This document shows positions 27,753-36,855 of a stretch of DNA of 64,000 nucleotides, one piece after another; position 1 is the first letter of the stretch, and each line of letters starts with the position of its first letter. A program made the translations under genes and the position numbers. The DNA is taken from the NCBI GenBank assembly GCA_036567985.1, contig DATCTK010000012.1, positions 1-64,000 of the forward strand, written 5' to 3'. Under the pieces are notes generated by a model, which was not told the DNA's origin, searched no databases, and was given only the letters and a program-made list of their open reading frames with translations. Source of the DNA: SZUA-229 sp036567985. GTDB taxonomy: Bacteria; Pseudomonadota; Gammaproteobacteria; SZUA-229.

Positions 27753-27989
27753 AAAAGAAAACGCGAATGAACGCAAATAAACGCAAATAAACCCTAAGGT
27801 TTCCATGCATGGGTTTAAAGGCGTCCATTTATTCCGCACATCCTGTGCTCCACCCTTCGGGCCGAGCATTTGCTCGCTCAAAGTGCTCCTGCACTTTAAT
27901 ATGATGTGCGATGGACTGCTGTATTAAAGCCTGTTCTGAAAAGCGCATGTATTCGCGTTCATTTGCGTTCATTTGCGTTTTCTTTTTGT
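27753..27989. repeat. Composite repeat with inverted decamer triplets and three hairpins
   Basis: Three tandem decamers (27760-27789, AACGCGAATG then AACGCAAATA twice) face an inverted triplet at 27951-27980, with the A-rich AAAAGAAAACGC edge also inverted. Between them lie three short palindromes: GCACATCCTGTGC at 27836-27848, GAGCATTTGCTC at 27864-27875, and AAAGTGC-TCCT-GCACTTT at 27880-27897. The first matches the core of the terminator-linked repeat found in the sulfur region. The right arm runs into the small gene at 27959-28153. Together with the two features before it, this fills the 27576-27958 gap. Confidence 0.75.
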
Positions 27990-28153
27990 TCAAGCTCACG
28001 CTCGAATTGATCCGCCAGTTCACGCCGAATGCGCGCACGGTAGGCATTGCGGGCGTAGTCTCTAATCGAGTGAGTGTTTTTTTCCAGCTCGTCGGCTTCC
28101 CTGCGCAGTTCTTCAATGGCTTCGCGGCGACTGAGTTTTCTCTGTTCCGTCAT
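27959..28153 (-). CDS. Small Arg/Glu-rich helical protein, unknown function
   Basis: A 64-residue, highly charged protein predicted to be one or two long helices (REAIEELRREADELEKNTHS, then RARIRRELADQFERELEQKE). AAAGGTAAT seven bases before the ATG is a fair ribosome site. The last residues (NANERK) and the TGA are encoded by the inverted decamer repeat, so the present C-terminus may be the product of a repeat insertion. It contains no cysteine and no membrane segment. I do not recognise a family. Confidence 0.6.
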   Translation of the reverse strand: MTEQRKLSRREAIEELRREADELEKNTHSIRDYARNAYRARIRRELADQFERELEQKENANERK

Positions 28154-28322
28154 GGGTATTACCTTTTATCTCAAACGATCTATATTGGCCCGACTATACT
28201 GTTATTGGCCAGATCAATTTACATTCAGGCTGTGGGTGTTTATCAGCACCGATGGGCTGAACAGGCAATACCCCCACATAGAGATAGTTGAATTCCCCTC
28301 GACAGCCCTTATAGTTTGTAAT

Positions 28323-28760
28323 ATGACAAGCTATCGACGCCCGGAGTCTGTGCTGGTGGTTGTGTACACTGCCGAGCAGCAATGCCTGATGCTGCAGCGC
28401 AGGCAGCCCGCAGGTTTCTGGCAGTCGGTAACTGGCGGACTGGAAGCGGATGAATCAGCCGACGCCTGTGCGCAGCGCGAACTGTTGGAAGAAACCGGTA
28501 TCGATGCACAGCCGCTGAATAGTGGCATTGTGAATCATTTCGAGATACTGCCCCAGTGGCGGCACCGTTATGATCCGCAGCACAGCACCAATACCGAATA
28601 TGTATACAGTGTCTGTTTGCCTGAAAAGCTGACGCCGCGTCTGCATCCACAGGAACATGTCAGCTATGCCTGGCTGGATGCAGCGCAGGCGATTCAGCGT
28701 TGCTTTTCACACACCAATGCGGACGCCATACAACGCATTGTGTTATCAGAAAATGAATGA
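28323..28760 (+). CDS. nudB: Dihydroneopterin triphosphate diphosphatase
   Basis: Nudix hydrolase removing pyrophosphate from dihydroneopterin triphosphate in folate synthesis. The 145-residue protein carries a complete Nudix box (G-x5-E-x7-REL-x-EE-x-G) at about 38-60. The frame is open upstream to 28074, but ATG 28323 (MTSYRRPESVLVVVY) matches the family start. The nudB call over other Nudix enzymes rests on its position after aspS, the usual aspS-nudB linkage, plus the sequence around WRHRYDP. Confidence 0.9.
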   Translation: MTSYRRPESVLVVVYTAEQQCLMLQRRQPAGFWQSVTGGLEADESADACAQRELLEETGIDAQPLNSGIVNHFEILPQWRHRYDPQHSTNTEYVYSVCLPEKLTPRLHPQEHVSYAWLDAAQAIQRCFSHTNADAIQRIVLSENE

Positions 28761-28811
28761 AACAACTGACCTGATCAGTTATTTCCTGCCACAACCGGAA
28801 AGAAGATTGTT

Positions 28812-29906
28812 ATGAATGCTGTTGCCATACAACCCTATGCTTTGCTCGACGATGAAGAATGCACTCAACGCATTATTGCGGCAAAGAAAAAGCTCGGTGA
28901 GCGACTGGTGATTCTGGGGCATCACTATCAGCGTGATGAGGTGTTCGAGCATTCCGACTTTACCGGTGACTCACTCAAACTGTCCCGTGCCGCAGCCGCC
29001 TCGAAAGCCGAGTACATTGTATTCTGCGGCGTGCATTTTATGGCAGAAGTGGCGGATATACTCTCGCGCCCGGAACAGATTTCGATTCTGCCGGATATGG
29101 CCGCGGGCTGTTCCATGGCGGATATGGCCAACCTGGCCAAGGTGGAAAAAGCCTGGCGTGAACTGTCCACGGTGCTGGATCCCGACGAGATGGTAACGCC
29201 GGTCACCTATATCAACTCCGCTGCGGATTTAAAAGCCTTCTGCGGCAGTCACGGTGGCATTGTCTGTACCTCCACCAATGCGCGTCATGTGCTGGAATGG
29301 TCATTCAAGCAGCGCGAAAAAATCCTGTTTTTCCCCGATCAGCACCTGGGGCGCAATACTGGTGCTGCAATGGGTATACCACTGGATGAAATGGTAGTGT
29401 GGGATTTTGATCAGGAGATGGGCGGACTCAGCCCCGAGCAGATTAAAAACGCCAGGATGATTTTATGGAAGGGTTTCTGTTCGGTGCATCAGATGTTCAC
29501 CCCCGAGCAGATTGATAACTTCAAGCAGCAGTACCCCGAGACAAAAGTGATCTCTCACCCGGAGAGCTCCTATGAAGTGTGTCAGAAGTCCGATTATGTT
29601 GGCTCTACGGAATATATTATTAATACCATCCGCGATGCCGAGCCCAATACCCGCTGGCTGGTGGCGACTGAGTTGAACCTGGTCAATCGCCTGAAAGAAC
29701 AGTTTGCTGCTGAAGGCAAACAGGTGCACTTTATGTCACCCACGGTGTGTATGTGCTCAACCATGTTCCGCATTGACCCGCAGCATCTGGCCTGGACGCT
29801 GGAAAACCTGGTGGAAGGCAATGTGGTGAACCAGATATCTGTGCCCGAAAACATTGCCCGTGATGCTAAACTGGCGCTGGATCGTATGCTTGAGGTGTCG
29901 CCCTAG
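28812..29906 (+). CDS. nadA: Quinolinate synthase A
   Basis: [4Fe-4S] enzyme condensing iminoaspartate with dihydroxyacetone phosphate to quinolinate in NAD synthesis. The 364-residue protein has the three cluster cysteines in FCGVHFMAEVA (near 75), GGIVCTSTNA (near 153) and TVCMCSTMF (near 313), and GHHYQRDEVFEHSDFTGDSL in the N-terminal domain. nadB is not in the window. The ribosome site AAGAAGA lies just upstream. Confidence 0.97.
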   Translation: MNAVAIQPYALLDDEECTQRIIAAKKKLGERLVILGHHYQRDEVFEHSDFTGDSLKLSRAAAASKAEYIVFCGVHFMAEVADILSRPEQISILPDMAAGCSMADMANLAKVEKAWRELSTVLDPDEMVTPVTYINSAADLKAFCGSHGGIVCTSTNARHVLEWSFKQREKILFFPDQHLGRNTGAAMGIPLDEMVVWDFDQEMGGLSPEQIKNARMILWKGFCSVHQMFTPEQIDNFKQQYPETKVISHPESSYEVCQKSDYVGSTEYIINTIRDAEPNTRWLVATELNLVNRLKEQFAAEGKQVHFMSPTVCMCSTMFRIDPQHLAWTLENLVEGNVVNQISVPENIARDAKLALDRMLEVSP

Positions 29907-30057
29907 GGAGCCTCAATGCATGGCGGGTGTTAATTCATCCGCCATTAATCCCTGCTTTATCCCATAATCTGTCGTGTCTCTGTCGCGCCGATCCGATATC
30001 CCTGTGTATTCCAAGAAATAGCTTTAAACTTCTGTTTTTTTTAGGTATTTTGGCTGA

Positions 30058-30714
30058 ATGAAAGAAGCCGTCATACTTGTACATGGAATATGGATGAATG
30101 GCGTGGAAATGTTTCGTCTGCGCCAGCGCCTCACCGAGGCCGGCTATGACTGTCACCAGTTTCATTACCGCTCGCTTAAATGCACCCCGGCAGAAAACGC
30201 CGCCCGCCTGCATCACTACCTGCACTCACTGGATGCCCCGGTGGTGCACTTTGTCTGTCACTCACTGGGCGGGCTGGTATTGCTGCACCTGTTTGATCAG
30301 TACATTGTCGAGAAAAAAGGCCGGGTGGTGTTTCTGGGAGTGCCGGTGAATGGCAGCGAAGTGGCGCGGCGTCTGTCGAGTACCATGCTGACGCGCTGGG
30401 CAGTGGGCAAGAGCATTGAGCGTGGCCTGCTGGGTGACCGCCCGGTGTGGATGAAGTGGCGGGATCTGGGCATTATTGCCGGTGATTTTCCACTGGGTGT
30501 GGGGTTGATGGTGGGTGGTTTAACCCCGCCCCACGATGGCACGGTTGCGGTGGAGGAAACCTATCTCGGCGGCGCCACCGATTACATTACCCTCACCGTG
30601 ACTCATCTGGGCATGCTGTATTCCGAACAGGTGGCGACCCAGGTGGTTACTTTTTTGCGCGCCGGAAAATTCGGTGATGAGGCAACCAATCTATTGCTGG
30701 ATCCGACGGTTTAA
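30058..30714 (+). CDS. Alpha/beta-hydrolase (lipase/esterase-like)
   Basis: Small 218-residue alpha/beta-hydrolase resembling the PGAP1/EstA-like group. It shows the oxyanion HG at 9-10 (ILVHGIW), the nucleophile elbow CHSLGG with S69, and candidate acid and base residues in PHDGTVAVEE and VTHLGML. No signal peptide is visible, so it is probably cytoplasmic. Its 3' end overlaps the end of the convergent GGDEF-EAL gene by four bases. Substrate unknown. Confidence 0.85.
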   Translation: MKEAVILVHGIWMNGVEMFRLRQRLTEAGYDCHQFHYRSLKCTPAENAARLHHYLHSLDAPVVHFVCHSLGGLVLLHLFDQYIVEKKGRVVFLGVPVNGSEVARRLSSTMLTRWAVGKSIERGLLGDRPVWMKWRDLGIIAGDFPLGVGLMVGGLTPPHDGTVAVEETYLGGATDYITLTVTHLGMLYSEQVATQVVTFLRAGKFGDEATNLLLDPTV

Positions 30715-33104
30715 CGATTTGTAGCCTGGCGCTGTTCGGCTTTGCTGTTCTGTTTGCTAACAGACGGCTGTTTCTGGTTAAGTGGCTGGGGTACACCGTA
30801 ATAATAACCCTGGGCAAAATCGATATGCATCTGTTTCAGCAGGCGTTCGGTTGCCTCGTCTTCAACAAATTCCGCAATGGTCTTCAGGCCCATGGTGTGG
30901 CCAATCGAGTGAATGGCTTCAACCATCACCCGCGCGGTTTCATCTTCGGCAATCTGTTTTACAAACATGCCGTCTATTTTCAGATAATTTATTGGCAGGT
31001 TCCGCAGGTAGGCAAAGGAACTGAGTCCGCTGCCAAAATCATCCAGTGCGGTCTGGCAACCCAGTGCCTGTAGTGCCCTGAGAAACTCGGTGGCATTGTT
31101 GAGATTGGCAATCGCCGAGGTTTCGGTGATTTCAAAACACAGACGGCAGGGGTTGATGGTTTTATCGGACAGGTGTGCAAGAATCTGCGCGGTGAATTTT
31201 TCGTCTGCCAGGCTTTGTCCTGAGAGATTGATCGCATACTGCGTATCGCTACTGTCCTGCTTCAGCTGTGCAATTACATTACGCACCACCCAGTCATCGA
31301 TTTTTGGCATTAAATCATAACGTTCCGCCGGGGGAATAAAAGCCATGGGTGGAATCAGCTCGTCGTATTCATCGATCATACGAATCAGGACTTCCCTGTG
31401 TGCAGGGGCTGTCGGGTTGTCGCTCAGTGCGCAGATGTCCTGTGCGTAAAGGGTAAACCGGTTCTCATTCAGTGCATCGTTGATGCGATTGACCCACTGC
31501 GTCTGTTCGCGTTTTTCGCTGACGTTTTTATCATCATAGGTCACCGTGTGTACGCGATCGCGGCCGGAATGCTTTGCCATATAGCAGGCGGTGTCGGCCG
31601 CATGGTACAGGTTCTCATAGTTCGAGACCTGTGCGGGTGCATCCACCAGGCCGATACTCGCGCCCACACGGAATGCCTTGTTACTCCATACAAACTGGTA
31701 TTCGCGAATCGCGTCAAGAATTTTTTCCGCGATAATTTCAGCGTCGAGGGTGTTGATATTGGAGAGGAACAGCGCAAACTCGTCGCCGCCAATACGCGCC
31801 AGTAAATCGGTCTGGCGTAGTTCGCCCTTTATCTTCTGTGAAATCTGTTTCAGCAGTTCATCGCCTGCGGCATGGCCCAGTGTGTCGTTTACAATCTTGA
31901 AGCGATCCAGATCCATCACGCACAGCGCATGGGTGGTGCCTTCCGAGTAAAGTGTAAGCGACTGCACCACCTTGGTTTCAAACTCGCGGCGATTCAGCAG
32001 GCCGGTCAGTGGATCATGTCGCGCCTGGTGCTCAATGTGTTTGGCCAGCACTTTTTCCTTGCTGATGTCCTGGAAGGTGGTGATGGTGCCCAGTACCCGG
32101 TTGTGTTCATCCTGAATCGGCGCGATGGTTTGCGAAATATCGATAATGTCATCGTCGGCATTGTAAAGAATAATGTCATTGGAGGGCATGCTGTAACTGC
32201 CCTTGATCAGGAAGTCGATAATGCAGTCTGCCAGCCAGCGCTGGTTTTTTTCATCATAGGCTTTGTAGACCTGGGTGATCGGTTTGCCTTTTACATCCTC
32301 GGTGATATAGCCGGTGATTTTTTCAGCCACCGGGTTCAGGTATTCAACCCGACCATCCTTGCCGGTGGTAATAATCGCATCGCCCACACTGCGCAATGTG
32401 ATTTGTGCAATTTCCTTTTCCAGAAACAGCTCCCGTTCGGTGCGTGTGCTACGTCGTATAACATAAAAAGCCACCAGCAGGGCGAGCAACAGAATCACGG
32501 CGAATAGCGCGCTTTGTAATCTCTGTGCTTTTTCGTACTGGGTGGTGGCGTTTTTTCGCGCCTCGAAAATAATGGCTTTCTGGTGGTCCAGCAATGACAT
32601 GAAATTATCAATAATAATGCTCTGTTGCGGGTAGACTTTTTCTATCATCATGCGCTGTGAGACAATGGATGATTCGATATCATCGGCCATGGCAACATTC
32701 GCCGCTGCTCGGAGCAACAGCTGTGCCTGCTGGGCGGCCTGGTTGATATTGTCCAGATAGGTGGATTCCTGCTCATTCAGGCCGAGTTCGATAAGGTGTT
32801 CGCGGTAGATGGAAAACTGGGTGGCCAGGCTTTCCAGGCTCATATTCATTTCGTCTTTCTTGAATGGATCGCTTTCGTAACTCATTTGCAGGGTGAGGCG
32901 GCTGCGGGTGCGTGCTGTTTCTATCAGGCGCACAACCACGTCCATTTTATCGCTGGCCACCGTGCTACCCTGAATGGCAGCATAGAAGGTCTGCATCTGT
33001 GTATGGCTACTGTAGGCGAACAGGCTTAATAGTAAAATTAAAAAGCCAAAGCCGAGTATCAGCACGCTGATAGACTCAGACTTGCTTGTTAAAGACGTCT
33101 GCAT
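30711..33104 (-). CDS. Membrane GGDEF-EAL cyclic-di-GMP enzyme with PAS domain
   Basis: A 797-residue inner-membrane signalling protein. Membrane helices at about 13-33 and 197-216 bracket a periplasmic four-helix-type sensor. A cytoplasmic PAS domain (about 232-350) precedes a GGDEF domain with an intact GGDEF at 439-443 and an RQTD inhibitory site at 430-433, so diguanylate cyclase activity is likely. The EAL domain keeps EVL (571-573), NLSGQS, EITE, DDFGSG and KIDG, so phosphodiesterase activity is also plausible. Which activity dominates cannot be read from sequence. It is divergent from ruvC. Confidence 0.94.
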   Translation of the reverse strand: MQTSLTSKSESISVLILGFGFLILLLSLFAYSSHTQMQTFYAAIQGSTVASDKMDVVVRLIETARTRSRLTLQMSYESDPFKKDEMNMSLESLATQFSIYREHLIELGLNEQESTYLDNINQAAQQAQLLLRAAANVAMADDIESSIVSQRMMIEKVYPQQSIIIDNFMSLLDHQKAIIFEARKNATTQYEKAQRLQSALFAVILLLALLVAFYVIRRSTRTERELFLEKEIAQITLRSVGDAIITTGKDGRVEYLNPVAEKITGYITEDVKGKPITQVYKAYDEKNQRWLADCIIDFLIKGSYSMPSNDIILYNADDDIIDISQTIAPIQDEHNRVLGTITTFQDISKEKVLAKHIEHQARHDPLTGLLNRREFETKVVQSLTLYSEGTTHALCVMDLDRFKIVNDTLGHAAGDELLKQISQKIKGELRQTDLLARIGGDEFALFLSNINTLDAEIIAEKILDAIREYQFVWSNKAFRVGASIGLVDAPAQVSNYENLYHAADTACYMAKHSGRDRVHTVTYDDKNVSEKREQTQWVNRINDALNENRFTLYAQDICALSDNPTAPAHREVLIRMIDEYDELIPPMAFIPPAERYDLMPKIDDWVVRNVIAQLKQDSSDTQYAINLSGQSLADEKFTAQILAHLSDKTINPCRLCFEITETSAIANLNNATEFLRALQALGCQTALDDFGSGLSSFAYLRNLPINYLKIDGMFVKQIAEDETARVMVEAIHSIGHTMGLKTIAEFVEDEATERLLKQMHIDFAQGYYYGVPQPLNQKQPSVSKQNSKAEQRQATNR

Positions 33105-33202
33105 AGGTTGTTTTTTTATAATAGTTGTATGTTTTTACCTGTCACCAGAATAGCATGTTCTGCCAAACTTGGCTTGTCTCTAAGCCACCGTCAATCGGTA
33201 CA

Positions 33203-33230
33203 TTGCCTACTACTGGCGGGACAGTATGGT
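33203..33230 (+). promoter_or_regulatory. Possible promoter of ruvC
   Basis: TTGCCT at 33203-33208 and TATGGT at 33225-33230 with a 16-base spacer lie 77 bases before ruvC. No LexA-type CTGT-N8-ACAG box was seen beside it. Confidence 0.35.
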
Positions 33231-33306
33231 AAACTTCAGCAGAAAATCGCGGGCCGTGTATAAAGCGGCCTGACCGCATAATGACCCCGGAACAGCAGAT
33301 CTCTCA

Positions 33307-33831
33307 TTGACTATTCGAATATTAGGTATTGATCCCGGCTCACGGCAAACCGGCTACGGTGTGATTGATTCCGATGGCAGGGCTTCGCAGCATGTCGACA
33401 GTGGCTGTATTTATGCGAAAGGCGACGATTTTGCCTCACGCCTGGGGTATATCTTTCAGCAGGTGGCCGAGCTGATCGCAACCTATCAGCCGACTGAACT
33501 GTCGATTGAACAGGTGTTTGTAAACAAGAATATCGATTCGGCACTGAAGCTGGGGCAGGCCAGGGGCGCGGCCATCTGCGCTGCGGTGCAGGCGGGCCTG
33601 AGCGTGCACGAATATGCACCCAAGGCGGTAAAGAGTGCGGTGGTGGGCAGTGGTAATGCCAGCAAGGAGCAGGTGCAGCATATGATGAGCATGCTGTTGC
33701 GTCTTGAGCAGGGGCTGCAGGCGGACCAGGCGGATGCACTGGCCATCGCCCTGTGCCATGCGCACAACCGGGATCTGGCAGGCAGGATCGCATTGCCGTC
33801 ACGCCGCCGCAGCCGTGGTCGATGGTTATAG
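33307..33831 (+). CDS. ruvC: Holliday junction resolvase RuvC
   Basis: Endonuclease that cuts Holliday junctions in the RuvABC complex. The 174-residue protein has the RNase H-like fold with the acidic residues visible in GIDPGS (D9), LSIEQVF (E near 67) and DQADALAIALCHAH (near 139-145). The start is TTG 33307 (MTIRILGIDPG). ruvA and ruvB follow on the same strand. Confidence 0.97.
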   Translation: MTIRILGIDPGSRQTGYGVIDSDGRASQHVDSGCIYAKGDDFASRLGYIFQQVAELIATYQPTELSIEQVFVNKNIDSALKLGQARGAAICAAVQAGLSVHEYAPKAVKSAVVGSGNASKEQVQHMMSMLLRLEQGLQADQADALAIALCHAHNRDLAGRIALPSRRRSRGRWL

Positions 33832-33865
33832 GCCAGGTATGCTGGCTCAGAGATAAAGATGACAT

Positions 33866-34477
33866 ATGATTGGTAGAATTTACGGCAAAATTATAGACAA
33901 GCAGCCGCCGCAGTTGCTGGTGGATGTGCAGGGGGTGGGCTATGAAATCGATGCGCCCATGTCGACCTTTTATCAGCTACCCAACCTGGGCGAGGCGGTG
34001 ACCCTGCATACCCACCTGGTGGTACGTGAGGATGCGCAATTGCTTTACGGCTTTGCCAGCCTGGCGGAACGCAGCCTGTTTCGCAGCCTGATCAAGGTGA
34101 ATGGTGTGGGCGCCAGAATGGCGCTGACCATCCTTTCCGGCATGAGTGCCGATGAGTTTATCGCCTGTGTGCAGGACAGTGATGCCGCGGCGCTGGTGCG
34201 CCTGCCCGGGGTGGGCAAGAAAACCGCCGAGCGACTGATTATCGAGTTACGTGACAAGTTAAAAGACCAGCTGGGCAGCAGCTCGCCAGTCGCTGGCAGT
34301 GCCGCGAGCAGCGTTGCTACAGCCCCCAGTTCGCCGGTGGCGGATGCGGTCAGTGCACTGATCGCCCTGGGCTATAAGGGCGCAGAGGCCAGTCGTATGG
34401 TGCGGGCTCTGGAAACCAGTGATTTGTCGGCGGAAGAGATTATTCGTCTCAGCCTGCAGGCCGCGGCAAAAAAATAG
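33866..34477 (+). CDS. ruvA: Holliday junction DNA helicase subunit RuvA
   Basis: Binds four-way junctions as a tetramer and loads RuvB. The 203-residue protein has the N-terminal OB fold (MIGRIYGKIIDKQPPQLLVD), tandem helix-hairpin-helix motifs (VNGVGARMALTIL and LPGVGKKTAERLI), a variable Ser/Ala linker (about 137-155) and the C-terminal RuvB-binding domain. It sits 34 bases after ruvC. Confidence 0.97.
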   Translation: MIGRIYGKIIDKQPPQLLVDVQGVGYEIDAPMSTFYQLPNLGEAVTLHTHLVVREDAQLLYGFASLAERSLFRSLIKVNGVGARMALTILSGMSADEFIACVQDSDAAALVRLPGVGKKTAERLIIELRDKLKDQLGSSSPVAGSAASSVATAPSSPVADAVSALIALGYKGAEASRMVRALETSDLSAEEIIRLSLQAAAKK

Positions 34478-34544
34478 ACAGCAGGCAGCTACTGCAAACA
34501 GCCGTATGTATTCACCTCGCACACAGGTAACTAAGGTATCTTGA

Positions 34545-35594
34545 ATGAATGAACGCATAATCACCCCGCAGTCCTCCCGCGATGATGAGGCGATAGATCA
34601 TGCCATTCGTCCCAAATTGCTGGCGGATTACTCCGGCCAGCCGATGGCATCGGAGCAGCTGGATATCTTTATTCCAGCGGCGCGCAACCGCGGTGAGGCA
34701 CTGGATCACCTGCTGATTTTCGGCCCCCCGGGGCTGGGCAAAACCACCCTGGCGCACATTGTGGCCAATGAAATGGGGGTTAATCTGCGCCAGACTTCCG
34801 GCCCGGTGCTGGAGCGTCCCGGCGACCTGGCAGCACTGCTCACCAACCTGGAACCCCATGACGTACTGTTTGTGGATGAAATTCACCGCCTGAGTCCGGT
34901 AGTCGAGGAAGTGCTTTATCCGGCGATGGAAGATTACCAGCTGGATATTATGATCGGTGAGGGCCCTGCAGCCCGTTCTATCAAGCTGGATCTGCCGCCA
35001 TTTACCCTGGTGGGTGCCACCACCCGTGCCGGTTCCCTGACCTCGCCCCTGCGGGATCGCTTTGGTATTGTATTGCGCCTGGAGTTTTACAATATCACCG
35101 ACCTTAGCTCGATCGTGACGCGCTCGGCGCATATTCTCGGGGTCGAGCTGGATGCCGAGGGCGCCGCTGAAATTGCCCGTCGGGCACGGGGTACGCCGCG
35201 TATTGCCAATCGTTTACTGCGCCGGGTGCGTGATTACGCTGAAGTTAAAGCCGATGGCAGGGTCAATCGACAGGTGGCTGCGAGTGCGCTGGATATGCTC
35301 AAGGTGGATTCCTACGGCTTTGATAATATGGACCGTAACCTGCTCACCACGATTATTGAAAAATTCAGCGGTGGCCCGGTGGGGGTCGAAAACCTGGCGG
35401 CGGCAATCGGTGAAGAGCGAGATACTATTGAAGATGTGATCGAGCCTTATCTGATACAGCAGGGTTTTTTAATGCGCACCCCGCGGGGGCGGGTCGCCAC
35501 CGCAAATGCCTATCGGCACTTCGGCCTTAAGCCGCCGAGCAGTGAAGCGGCGCTGGATCTATTTGCGGATCAGGTCGATGATGCACCGCAATGA
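34545..35594 (+). CDS. ruvB: Holliday junction branch-migration motor RuvB
   Basis: Hexameric AAA+ ATPase driving branch migration. The 349-residue protein has Walker A GPPGLGKTT near 65-73, Walker B LFVDEIHRL near 112, sensor region GATTRAGSLTSPLRDRFG, and the winged-helix C-terminal domain ending in the conserved GFLMRTPRGRVAT. Length and motifs are normal. Confidence 0.98.
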   Translation: MNERIITPQSSRDDEAIDHAIRPKLLADYSGQPMASEQLDIFIPAARNRGEALDHLLIFGPPGLGKTTLAHIVANEMGVNLRQTSGPVLERPGDLAALLTNLEPHDVLFVDEIHRLSPVVEEVLYPAMEDYQLDIMIGEGPAARSIKLDLPPFTLVGATTRAGSLTSPLRDRFGIVLRLEFYNITDLSSIVTRSAHILGVELDAEGAAEIARRARGTPRIANRLLRRVRDYAEVKADGRVNRQVAASALDMLKVDSYGFDNMDRNLLTTIIEKFSGGPVGVENLAAAIGEERDTIEDVIEPYLIQQGFLMRTPRGRVATANAYRHFGLKPPSSEAALDLFADQVDDAPQ

Positions 35595-35687
35595 TGTAAT
35601 GGATGAGTCGCGCTAAACACTATCTGTATCACAATAATCAAATCACAACTTATTAAAATAAACGCAGCTTTATGGGTAAAGATATAA

Positions 35688-36107
35688 ATGAACTTTGAAT
35701 GGCCGCTGCGCGTCTACTACGAGGACACGGACTCCGGTGGTGTGGTTTATTATGCCAACTACCTGAAATTTATGGAGCGGGCGCGCACCGAGTTTTTGCG
35801 TTCACTGGGGTTTGAGCAGGATCAGCTGATTGAACAGCAGAATATTATTTTTGCAGTGCGTTCAGTGCAGCTTGATTACCTGAGCCCGGCCCGATTTAAT
35901 GACAAATTGATAATCACCGCTCAACTGATAGAGCTTAAAAAAGCCAGCATGTTATTTAAACAGACGATTTATCGCGAACAACAGGCAGAAAAGATTCTGT
36001 GCCAGGGCGAAGTTCGAATTGCCTGCATCAATGCTGCCTCATTTCGCCCGATAGCTATTCCCGAATCTATTGTACAGCTTGCCAAGGAGACCCCAGGTGT
36101 CGACTGA
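35688..36107 (+). CDS. ybgC: Tol-Pal-associated acyl-CoA thioesterase
   Basis: Hot-dog-fold thioesterase encoded at the head of tol-pal operons. The 139-residue protein has the active-site signature YYEDTDSGGVVYYANYLKFM with ERAR, near 10-34. Its 3' end overlaps the tolQ start by 11 bases. Its cellular substrate in this organism is not known; short acyl-CoA or acyl-ACP chains are reported for the family. Confidence 0.94.
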   Translation: MNFEWPLRVYYEDTDSGGVVYYANYLKFMERARTEFLRSLGFEQDQLIEQQNIIFAVRSVQLDYLSPARFNDKLIITAQLIELKKASMLFKQTIYREQQAEKILCQGEVRIACINAASFRPIAIPESIVQLAKETPGVD

Positions 36108-36855
36108 TCTATCACTTATTAGTTTAATTGCAGAGGCCAGTATTCTGGTGCAACTGGTGATGCTGGCGCTGCTGGCCGCTTCGGTTATTTCCTGGTTTGT
36201 GATTTTCCAGAAAAATAAATTATTCAAAAGTGTGGATGGTGATGCGACACGTTTTGAAAATGAATTCTGGTCAGGTGGGGATCTGAGCGAACTCTACAGC
36301 AAACTGTCGCGCCGTCGGCTGGACCGCGAAGGCATGGAGAAAATATTCGAAACCGGCTTTGCCGAGTTTGCCCGTTCCTATAAAACCACCACTGATCCGA
36401 CGCTGATGATGGCGAGTATTCAGCGCGGCATGAAAGTGGTGCTGTCGCGGGAAGAAGACCGTCTCGAATCTAACCTTTCACTGCTGGCAACTATCGGTTC
36501 GACCAGCCCCTATGTGGGCCTGTTCGGCACCGTATGGGGAATTATGAACTCATTTATCGCCCTGGGCGCGGCACAGAATGCGTCATTGAATATGGTGGCA
36601 CCGGGTATTGCCGAGGCGCTGATTGCGACTGCCATGGGTCTGTTTGCGGCCATTCCCGCAGTGGTTGCCTATAACCGCTATGCGGACAAGGTGGATCGTT
36701 TTATGGGACGTTATGAAAACTTTATGGAAGAGTTCACCACCGTATTACAGCGCCAGACACAGAAATATATGGCGCAACAAAAAACGGCTGGCGCAAATAA
36801 ACCGGTTGATAACAAGGTTGCAGATGCTGTAAGCGATACGCAGGAGACGGTTTAG
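36097..36855 (+). CDS. tolQ: Tol-Pal system proton channel protein TolQ
   Basis: Inner-membrane subunit of the TolQRA motor that constricts the outer membrane at division. The 252-residue protein has three membrane helices: about 14-38, a second near 130-155 (GLFGTVWGIMNSFI) and a third near 165-195. The frame is open from 36070, but GTG 36097 has AAGGAGA six bases upstream and gives the family N-terminus MSTDLSL. The stop overlaps the tolR GTG (TAGTG). Confidence 0.97.
   Translation: MSTDLSLISLIAEASILVQLVMLALLAASVISWFVIFQKNKLFKSVDGDATRFENEFWSGGDLSELYSKLSRRRLDREGMEKIFETGFAEFARSYKTTTDPTLMMASIQRGMKVVLSREEDRLESNLSLLATIGSTSPYVGLFGTVWGIMNSFIALGAAQNASLNMVAPGIAEALIATAMGLFAAIPAVVAYNRYADKVDRFMGRYENFMEEFTTVLQRQTQKYMAQQKTAGANKPVDNKVADAVSDTQETV

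Noticed and set aside
27829..28116. A 95-codon minus-strand frame in the repeat patch after aspS.
   Set aside because: It is out of frame with the better supported 64-residue gene and is mostly translated palindromes.
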